A DNA stretch of 64,000 nt from Nymphaea colorata (Eukaryota; Streptophyta; Magnoliopsida; Nymphaeales; Nymphaeaceae). The position numbers and the translations under genes were made by a program. Of the stretch, positions 51,119 through 61,036 are shown in pieces (position 1 is the stretch's first letter; every line of letters begins with the position of its first letter). The stretch covers positions 16,401,934-16,465,933 of the forward strand of contig NC_045138.2 in NCBI RefSeq assembly GCF_008831285.2. Direction: 5' to 3'. The notes beneath the pieces were generated by a model, which saw nothing but the letters and a program-made list of their open reading frames with translations, was not told the origin of the DNA and searched no databases.

Positions 51119-51230
51119 TTGAATGAAATTAAGATGAAGCAGATTGAGAATGAGAAGAGGAGGAGAAACAGAGGGCTTTGAACTTGATATGTAATAGACC
51201 TTTCTGCTCTGCTCCGTTGGGGAGAAGTCA

Positions 51231-51238
51231 TATATATA
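51231..51238 (-). promoter_or_regulatory. Candidate TATA box of the 83-aa gene
   Basis: The minus strand reads GCTATATATATGAC here, about 113 nt upstream of the ATG at 51118, followed by a pyrimidine-rich leader. Position and sequence suit a plant core promoter. No transcription start is known. Confidence 0.5.
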
Positions 51239-54200
51239 GCAAAGAAAATCGAAGCTTGAGTGCTAAACAGCTCTGTGGAAACCAGAGGAAGAATTCAAAG
51301 CAGTATTATGTCATTGGAAGGAGATTGATAGAGGCTTCCAACCTTACCCTCCTACCAAATCCTGCTTTTTCGTCCTTTTTCCTTTTGATTATAAGTTTTC
51401 TAGACTAGCTTCTGAGGAGGATGGTACCCTGACAAATCGCTTTCTCGAATAAATTATCCGTTACTGAGACACATCACCGCAGAGTCTTGAGTCAATCGTT
51501 GGGCTTCCCAGGAAAAACTACTTATGTGGCTTGAGTTTCATGATTTGGATAATGAAAGTGTTGCTTCTGTCGAGATATTTTCCGAGATTTTACGGATCGC
51601 AAAAAATGCCCTTTTGATATTTTATAATATTATTTACTTGTATAAAATTTGATCCGTTCTTTCGCTTCAATTTTTGTTATTATTTTGAATTCAAAAGTCG
51701 TAGGTAATACCAGAGAGCACGTTGGATTAGACCGAATTAAGAAGAAACAACGCGGGGAAGAGGTGAGAACGGTCACCCCTAGATCTTATCTGGCTTGCTG
51801 GAAAACGAACCTTGTGAGAAGCTTCGGTGATCGGAAAATCAAACATTTTTCCAATGTAGCTTTTCTGACCGCCAACCCTTGTGAAGGAAGGAATTGAACA
51901 CAAGGCCCGCCGTTAGTGTTCCCATAAGCCCTCATGTAGTCTAACTTCTGCGTCCAGCCGCCGCCACAAAAGCCATGTTTGATTGCCAGAACACTGCGTT
52001 CCGGGGGAACAATGTTCCAGCAAACAGTGGAACCCACGTGCTACCCAAACAAAAATGTCCCTTTTGTGCATGAGGCATGCGTGGAAGTTCTTATTTTATG
52101 AAGGGTGAGTGGTTTTTTTCATGGTCCCTAGAAAAGGTCACTTGTTCTCTTATGCACACCATTGGAAGAGTTTATAGATCTTTCTTCATGACTTATTAGG
52201 AAAGAGTGTACTGAGTTGTGACAGTAACCACTACATGATTTAAGCCCAAGTCTCTTTATAAGGCAGACCAGCTTACCGCTTAATGCGTTACAACCCCTTG
52301 GAGTGGAACACAAAAAAGTTGTCACTGGTTCCGCCAACTCGGGTGAAACCTTTCAAAGGAGGTGTTTGACAAAGAACCAACAGGGTTGCGGCTTTGTTTA
52401 GAAGTTGACGCTCATGTCACTCGAATCAGCAATTGGTCCAAACCGGTAGCTCAAACCGTTCGATTGGTGGAATGTGCAGATCAAGAGGGTTTAATTCATC
52501 AAAACATCATAAAAAAAAATCTTAAGTGATTGACATTTGCTGCTTTGCTTCTGTGCTAAGAGGAAGAAAGAATGTGGGCATTAACCTGAATGACTACTAC
52601 GCTGGCACGAAGGAGATGCAATTGAATTTGCTTCTAGTTCAACCTAAGAGATAAGGAAGCAACTAGGATCAATCGATCAAGAGTAGATGACCCCCAAGAG
52701 CCACTACTGTTCTTTGACAAATACGTAGCCGTTGAAGAAAAATCTAACCAGCAAGGCAATAAAACAGTATCTCCCTTGTTCCCACTAATTGACCATAAAT
52801 CTGAACCTATAAATAATAAAATAACATTGACATCTGTAGATCGATTTTCCTTGTTTGACTTGGATACTAACTTCAAACTTTAGAAATAATAAAATGATAA
52901 CAAAAGTAATAAAAATCATCAAGAAACGCAAGAATAGATAAAGATAGAAAATGGGTGTTGGTTCTACGTTAATAATTTGGCTCCATAATGCGAGTGCAAA
53001 CAAATAAGGTTGAAATATTGCGCCGTTGGCGTGTCTTGTTTGGACGGGCTTTTGCGTCCCGGACCTAACCGGGGACGGAGTTCGTGTGCGTTACACAATT
53101 GCCTAGAGATATTAGGTAAGTTGTCATCCTCGTCACCCGCCCTCTTCGAAAGCAGAAAATTTTCACTTGGAAAAAAAAATCCCTTTGGCCAAGTAGAGAC
53201 ATCTGCAGATTAACTTTGGTGCTTCATATACCACGACATGCATTTCATGCTTAAAATGGCCGTAGTAATTTTCGCTCATCTCCTTTTCAAAGAGCTTTGA
53301 GTTTTGTCAAGTGGGATACGGCCAAGCTGATCAAATTGACCTGAAAGAGCCATTTAAATTGTTTGCACTCTTAGTCATCTCTCTACCAGTCTAAAAATGC
53401 GAACATGGCAAATGCTCTTTAAAACTTCGAAAAAACCTTCTTATGGGCTATCTTGTGAAAGGCTACTATGAATCCTTTCAACTTTGGAGGGTTGCGTGTT
53501 CTGATTTTCTTTTAGATGTTCTGATCATGTGAAATTCATGTTACAAACCGATGCTTATCATGTTTTTACCTCTATCATGGCTGTCCTGATCATTGAGAGC
53601 GTGTTTGAGTCTCTGAGACAATGTGTCATGAGATTGTCTTGGACGCTAAATCCAATCACACCTGCTATTATTTTTAACTGTGTTATAAATATAGGTACCA
53701 TTGTAGTATCTGTTACCTCAAAGGGTGTAGTATAGCAGGTCGGGTTGCCGAGCCGGTGAGAGACCAGTTACGAACTACCCAATGTGTCATATTACACTTT
53801 TTCCTGCTGAAACTGCTTATATCCTATGATTCTCAATACTTGTGAAAATTGAGATCGATTTAAACCCCTGCTTTATAGTCATCAAGTGGGAAAGACCAAT
53901 TTTCCGGTTTTTCTCGAGTTTTCACATACTGGATTTAATCTCCAACTAATTAAACTTGCAAGTTAGCTATTCCCAGCTCCAGTTTGTTTGCATTTGACAG
54001 AAATACTGCCCATGATTCTGCTAAAACTTTGATCAGTGAGTCATTTTCAATCCCCACCATATATTTTACTTGGAAACTAGAGGCAAGCCATATGCTACTT
54101 TGACATCTAGAATGAGTTAAATGCCTAATGCAACTATATGTGACAATGACATGCTAACTAATTCATAAGTTATCGCTCTCGATTTTCTGCTTAAATCATT

Positions 54201-55955
54201 GTTAATTTCTTAATCATGAAGGTACCTCGAGGTTAAGTTTTTTTATTCTTTCCATTAGTTATTAACCTTTATTTGTTTGATCAAGCATTTGCCGTTGCAC
54301 ACAAAAAGATAAATAATCCACCAACATGCTTAATGGTATATTACTTGATTCTGATACATCTTCAAATCCAAGTGTTTGCTAAATTCCCAATTAGCAATAA
54401 CTTTTCTCCATCCAAGACCCAATGGATCAACCAATCTTTTTCTTTTTCCTTTTAAATATACGCAAGCTACGGTTAGGTAGATGACTCGGACAGATTATCT
54501 CAAGAGATGCGAATCTGATCAAGTATTTAATTCTTGTACTCTTTAAACTTGGTTGCATAAAAATGGTCATCAAAAGTATTTAATTGCATATGAATCCTAT
54601 GGATCTCTGCTTCTGATGTAAGGTCATGACTAGCCCAATACTTGTAATTTCTAGTTGACTAGCATATACAAAGATCCTTTACTATTTAAAAACTTTAATA
54701 TGTTATGCAAAGATATGGAGAAAACAGTCCTGGAACTTCCAGACAGCAGTATGAAGACCTACCATTTTATCCTAATGACAAATGATTAACAATAGTTGAG
54801 GGCTATTGGTGCACTGGCTTGGGCCAATGGCTGGTTGGCAGCCGGTCCCTCATTCAAATGGCATGAACACCCATGCCTTTTGTGACAATAATAGGAGAAG
54901 TAATGCACTAGTTGATGTGCTTAGACTTTACTCTAGCCACCAATGCAGTCCTGAACCATCGATGCAGAAAAAAAAAGGAAGGGATGAGGTCCGGTCTCTC
55001 ACTCAAGCAATATGATTAATTCATCTTGCTCACTTTACATATGATTAAAAAACTGATGTCATATCAAAAAGCACAAGTATATTGCCCAATGGCCACCCAG
55101 GAGGCTTTTTAATGTGTTTACTTAGGGGAAACAATTTTGTACATAAAACTCCCCAAGTTATACTCTTATATCTCCAAAGTTTTGGTTTGCTTTCGGTTAT
55201 GTATGAATTTATGGTATACTGTATGACCATTCAACTCGATTGTTGTGTTGGCCACAGTTTGTAGCTTATAAGAGTAAGACACCGGAGCATGACAGCGACT
55301 ATGGATTAGAAACACTAACCTTTGATATGAACTCTCTAGCCACCCAATTGCATTATGGCTCTTTAGATTTGTCTCCCAGTATTGCCCCATGCTTTTCTAA
55401 TAACGGTATTGCAGCTGTGTAATGCATTGAGTGAAAGCCCGTAAAAAGCTTTGAGTAAAAACCAATGTCATAAGTAAATTATATTGGTGCTGTGTCGGTG
55501 GGTTTGGGTTTGTAGAACCGACACCTTGGGCACTGACCCATTAGACCATTACCGAACCGATGGTGACCAATATCATTTTTAAACAGCATCTTTATTTACT
55601 TGGTGTCTTACTTAACTTAAATTAATGCTTAATTGTTTTTAAATGCAATATATATAGGAACAGGATGATATGAACGGTCCATGTCAGATCTACCCTCATG
55701 GAATTTGATTCAATCGGACCTACCTATGTAATCAAATAATGACCTTTTTCTAAAGCTGGATTTGGATCCTACTACCATAAGATCTGATGTTTTATATGTA
55801 ATAGGGTTGAAGGTTAGTCAATCTTCAAATATCTGAGCTTGGATTTGAATTCGATTATAAAATTTTATGCAATGAAAGAAGCAATCGCATTCAAATTCTC
55901 TCACCGGGTCGACTCAACCGATTGAGAATCTGATCAATAATTGTGCATACCTGAT

Positions 55956-56117
55956 CAGGGGCAGAACTATAAATTTTTCATGAGGGGAGCCGAATTAAAG
56001 TTTCTAAGTTTCGGCCTCAGCCAAAATATCATTTTTCAATTTTTTTTATATATGACAAATGATTTTTTTTTATGTAGGTCCATGGCCCTTGTGGGTCCTA
56101 CCCTGGCTCCGCTCTTG
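55956..56117. mobile_element. Small MITE with imperfect terminal inverted repeats, copy 2
   Basis: It begins CAGGGGCAGAACTATAA and ends CCCTGGCTCCGCTCTTG. Interior blocks match copy 1 at 25008-25198. This type of GGGGCxGAGCCAGG-ended element is common in plants; no class is assigned here. Confidence 0.55.
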
Positions 56118-56345
56118 TATCCAATCAACTTGCATCCCTGAAAACAGCACCGTATTCCAATATCTATGACATTAAACCGTCCAAAACCCTCTCTCTCTCT
56201 CTTTTTCTCTCCCTTGTATCTCTTGTTTGATTCTCATGTGTGTTACTCTTTTATTGGTGATAGAGTGTTAGGTCCAAGGGATGCCTCCTATGATTTTTTT
56301 CAGGTTAGGGTTGTTGCCAACTTGTTGGTTATACACACACTCTCT

Positions 56346-56405
56346 TGTTAGGCCCCTGTCTGGTCTATCTCAGCTTGTTAGGCCCCTGTCTGGTCTATCT
56401 CAGCT
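56346..56405. repeat. 30-bp perfect tandem duplication
   Basis: TTGTTAGGCCCCTGTCTGGT plus the next 10 bases occurs twice without a difference, at 56346-56375 and 56376-56405. Confidence 0.9.
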
Positions 56406-58749
56406 CGGCCCAGTGTTCAACCCTAATATAGTTAGTTATCTCACTGAACGCTTCTTGCATCAATTTAAACTATACTTTTTTTTTGTTGGGAAAAGTAAAA
56501 AAAATAAGCTAAACATGACCCTTTTATCATGTCACCATCCTTTGATTGGCACACGAGTTTGAATACTACCAAAGAAAAATAATACTTTATACGATTCAAA
56601 TGGGCTTGCACAACTTATAAGGTGGCTGCTTCTAGGCAAGCCTCCACACCTACCACCTTTTTAAACGAGCAGTCATTTAACAACTCTAATTGATTATTTC
56701 AGGTCAGCTACGTGCAATACTAGACCAATGATTTGAGTAATATGTCTTTCCATCTTTTTCTACAAATATTGGATTATCATTGTCTAAATATCTAAGTGTT
56801 ATGAATGTTTTACTATGTGCTAAAGACCGGTAGATGGGAACAGTTGGAAGAGGAATTGGTTCCTCTAGTTTCCATTCCACTTATTTTGTAGAAAGCATTT
56901 TTTTCTCGTTACTAGTAGGCAGTCAATCCCTGGTCGAGCGGCATGGCCGCTTTCCCCTTATAATAGTAGGAAGAAAATGAAGCACGAACCAAAGTTTCCT
57001 GTTGGTATTCACTCAAGTATCGATGCAGCTTTAGACCTTAGAAGGAAGGAGGGAGGAGGCTTTAGCTCTCACTTGAGCAGTTAAGCTGTTGTTATCATTA
57101 AAATGCATGATTGAAAAGTTCAAATGAGGTGTTTGTGACATCACGTCTGGGATGTCACGTCAAGGACAAGGCATCATGAACACTTCAATTTTTCTATCCC
57201 ACTGATTTGCTTGCGGGAGAAATCAATGTTAAAATTAGGACTTGTAACCGCTAGCCCACATTTTTCCCTAATCAATGTTTTTTTTTTTTGTTTAATAAAA
57301 CTAAGTGCTCTAAACCATGTACTTTAGACTTCACCACACTAGAAATCATGCTTTAGATGACAAATCTTAAAAAAAAACTTTATAAAAAATGTAAGTACTA
57401 ATCTATAAGCAAATCCGAGCATTATTCCTAAGCATAAAAAAACAGACTTGATACTTTGGAAGATGGTAGAAAGGAAAAGGGTCACTCTTTCTACAGACCG
57501 AAAAATGTAAATCTTTTACAATTAAAGAGGCAATTTACTAGGTTAAACCTAGCATGGTTAAGTTTCTCAGGTTAAGGGTGATTTTGTTTCCATCTGTTTT
57601 TAAGAAGGGTACAACTATGGTGTGCTCCTCAATTTTTATGTATTTATAAATGACCATTGTTCAATTATAAATAGCTACCCGAAATTATAAAATAATTAAA
57701 AGCCTACGCTTCATTAATAATAAGTGTTGAAATGCTCCTGAAACAATGGTTTTAGAATCTTTAATGAAAAGGGTCATTTTCATGGAAAAATCACATCACA
57801 TTCTCCAAAGTTTACTTATCAACCGTTTCACATCTCTCACACTCTTTCCACGCCTTTTTGTCTTTACAATTACACGTAGAAGAAAAAGTGAAAACATAAA
57901 GAAACTGATCAAAACAAGTGATTGTTTAAAAGTGTTCTTTTTCATTAACATAAACAAGATCTTGCTAAACATAATATTGACTGCTTTCATTTATAAAGCT
58001 TGTGTTCGGGAATTGGTTGATAACTTAAGCAGATATTTGACATTTTTTCAAACTTTTTTGTGTAAGGAACTACCTAAAAAGAGAGAGCTAAAACTCTTAT
58101 CCAACCACTTGTTCTTATAAAGCATAGGGTTTCCTTTTGGTCGTGTTTTGAGGTGTTTTCCTTACTTCAACTTAAATGTTAGTTTTTAACATAATAAGGT
58201 AAAATTCAAAATAAAAACGGACTACCTACCAACCTCTGTCCCTAATTAATTAATGGGTCATAAATTTTTATTTAACGATAGATCAAGAACCATTATGTGT
58301 AAACTTCTCAAGAAACTTCCTTGGTATTTTTATCCGTTTAAAGTTTGTCGGTCGGCAGATTGTGGCGGAGGTTTTCCATGTATTAAAAAAAAAATGTAAT
58401 AATGTAACGAACAGCGACAAGGGTCCTGCAAATTGCATTTTCAAATGACGCCAAACTTCACCTAAAGCAATATGATCACCGTGGAAAATTTTTCCGTGAT
58501 GTATGATCTCAGCAAGACGTTGCCCACTTCATCAAGAATATTTAACAGGCGCCGCAGTTAAGCACTCGAAACAAGAATATTTCCTTGACCCATAAAGCAA
58601 CATCTTTTCTACTAACACTCATAAGTTTTCTTATCTGCTTTGATTTCATCACTCTTTAATTTATTAATCGCCCTTTGAGCATTGATGACGACCATCGACG
58701 TGAATTAAGTTAGGCGCTCATTTATTATTCGCCCTTTTGTTGGGGACTT

Positions 58750-58756
58750 TCTGTAA
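58750..58756. repeat. Target-site duplication of the SINE, first copy
   Basis: tctgtaa, repeated exactly at 58913-58919 on the other side of the SINE. Confidence 0.6.
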
Positions 58757-58912
58757 ATTTTATTTATTTATTTATTTATTTATTCAAATGGCAGGTAAGT
58801 TTAGATAAGCCGGCCTCACCGATTGCTTTTAGTGGACTGGGAGTATCGAACACTTGACCTTTGTCAACCTTCTAAAAACTTATCCGCTCTCCTACCAGTG
58901 AAAAGAGTTTAA
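58757..58912 (-). mobile_element. tRNA-derived SINE with (AAAT)n tail and 7-bp target duplication
   Basis: On the minus strand a box A-like CTGGTAGGAGAGCGG (58898-58884) is followed 30 bp later by a box B-like GTGTTCGATACTCCC (58853-58839). The element ends in repeated AAAT units (about 58783-58757). The plus strand carries tctgtaa on both sides (58750-58756 and 58913-58919), a perfect 7-bp duplication. Together these are the hallmarks of a tRNA-derived SINE moved by a LINE. No other copy was found in the window. Confidence 0.72.
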
Positions 58913-58919
58913 TCTGTAA
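58913..58919. repeat. Target-site duplication of the SINE, second copy
   Basis: tctgtaa, identical to 58750-58756. Confidence 0.6.
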
Positions 58920-59718
58920 GCTAAAGCAGGTTGTTTGTTATGGGCTTTCACCTAAGAAAAAGCACAACCACCGTATGACATGCGGCATAGTGTGCCGTGT
59001 GTCATAAGGTGGTTCGGCCCTTCACTATCGCGCAGATAAAGAACATAAAATAATTCCAGATGAAAGTCTCATGTCCCTGTTTGAATGGCAGAGAAACGAG
59101 GGACAGTCCAACCTACCTAATCTGAAGTGCCAAACCAATCCAATCTAATGTCTTCATTGATGTACTCGGCTTACTTGATATATGTCCTACAAGTCCCTTC
59201 TAACCACCCCCTTATTCAAGCAGGGAAGTCAATGGATATCCGCTGCTTCAGAAAAATAGGATATGGAAAAAAATGGACATTTGATTGAGAAATCAGATTA
59301 GGTTCAGCTTTAAATTGAATTCCAAATTGTCAAGGAGGGTAGAACTAGTTTGGCAAAGGTTGGAATCGGTTCTCTTTAACCATTTCTTGTGGAGAGCATT
59401 AATTCCAAACATTTTGGGTGTTCAGCTCTCCATTGTATCAATCCCCTTAGATGGACTATACATGTTCAGAACTGTACAAATTGAACAAGGAGTAAAAGTA
59501 GACACAAAAACCCGATTTTTAACCAGGTTTAAAAAATAAGTTATAAGATCTGGTATGTGTTGTGTGCTATTCCTTTTTTTTTTGGGTAATCTAAGTTCAT
59601 TAACAGTGATAGATTTATCCAAAAAGCTCCTAATTGTGTATTATAACCAAAGAGGACCGAGTCTTGCAAGTTCGACCAAAGCTCCTCACTACCGGTCTCT
59701 ATGGGGTCGTCTTACAAA

Positions 59719-59826
59719 TTTAAGGGCAGATTTATATAACAGTATGTTACAGTGTAACACTCATGAGTCTACCCCAATTTTTGGGACAGATTCTTGAAAT
59801 GGTAGCAAACATTGTCAAATGGCCCC
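59719..59826. repeat. Partial copy of the 25.4-kb inverted-repeat family
   Basis: TCTACCCCAATTTTTGGGAC, AGATTCTTGAAATGGTAGCA and TTGTCAAATGGCCCCT align in order with TCTACCTCATTTTTTGGG, AGATTCGTGGGACAATAACA and CGTCAAACTGCCCCTT at 25.6 kb. Confidence 0.45.
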
Positions 59827-60789
59827 TCAGCAGAGCAAGCCAATCTGCAGCCCGATGAAACATGATCGGCATTCCCAATCTTGTTACCTGCACATGTAAC
59901 AAGCGTTAGCAAGAGAGATCTTCGTGCATTTGGTGACGATTCTGAGATGAATAATCTTCCAACACTGGCCACATATGCAAACCAACTGGCCCCGAGATGG
60001 GCTGCAGCAAACCAGATCCACCATCTCCACTTCCTAACTTGGCCAAGGTAGTTTTGCAGCATTCCTCAACGGTAATGGATGAGATCGAGCCTAATCTAGA
60101 CTCTCTCAGCTAGAGCTGATCATCCCACTCTTCCGAATAGGTCTCCGCACTCTAAGTGTCTGCAGGAAAGAGGAGAGTTTGGCAACTGAATGATGTCCAA
60201 GTCAAGAAGCTGCTTTACAGAAAACCTGTAACTGAATTCGAAGGCCATTAGTTACTGGGGATTCAGGTGGGAATGCAAACAAAAACCTGCCAATTAACCA
60301 CAGAATGAAGGATGGAAGAGGCGATTGAAAGGTATAACAGAAGGTAGAATCCCTTTCACAAGCAGGGGGATATGGATCCTAAGCAGCAGCACAAGAATTA
60401 ACTTAGCTAACAGACTACCCACAATGGAAGCAGGAAGAATTTTGTGTAGACTAGAAGAACAGGGTGGCAAAGATGATGGAGGTTGATTGCCTTCATCCAT
60501 TCAAAATTTTGTGACAAACTCAGAGCTTTTTATATGATTTTTTGGTTGCTTATTGATAGGGCAGCAGGGTTTTGTATGCATGTTCCTATTTGTCTAGTTT
60601 GGATGCTCTGCATCCTGGATATCTTTCATGTTTTTTTGCACATATTATTCCCTTGCAATAAATGAAACGGAGCCCAACTCCCAGTTGCCTTTGATTGGCA
60701 GAGTTTCCTCTTGTTACCGTGATTTAACGGGTGGCTGCTGTTATAGACAAAATAAATATTTATTCGCAGACCTTGGTTATCAAAGTTCC

Positions 60790-60796
<7 letters not shown>

Positions 60797-60885
<89 letters not shown>
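60797..60885. repeat. Compound microsatellite (CT)n(AT)n(GT)n
   Basis: About 24 bases of CT, 32 of AT and 34 of GT follow without interruption. The end is about 150 nt downstream of the protease stop codon, so it may be transcribed in that gene's 3' UTR as (CA)n(TA)n(GA)n. Confidence 0.95.
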
Positions 60886-60886
<1 letters not shown>

Positions 60887-61036
60887 ATTTCGCATTGCCA
60901 CATGAGGTCAAACACAAACTTCGGCAACAGATAGGTACAAAATGGTGCATTTTTATTAATATACAGCCCAGACAAAAATGTAATTTGAATCAACCTGGAG
61001 AGGTAAATATATTTATATCACTGCTACGACAGTATC

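Larger units (their letters stand above)
51119..61036. other. Gene-poor stretch between the 83-aa gene and the protease
   Basis: Apart from the listed MITE, SINE, duplications and microsatellite, no convincing gene was found in about 10 kb. Two minus-strand frames, 60062-59769 and 60500-60294, are open but unrecognised. They lie next to a repeat copy and are probably chance or transposon-derived. Confidence 0.5.

Noticed and set aside
57746-58120. 124-codon plus-strand frame
   Set aside because: AT-rich, Lys/Phe/Ile/Leu-heavy, no motif and no gene context; likely a chance frame.
59769-60062. 97-codon minus-strand frame (KWRWWIWFAAAHLGASW)
   Set aside because: Hydrophobic and striking, but no family is recognised, it overlaps a repeat copy and has no splice or promoter support.
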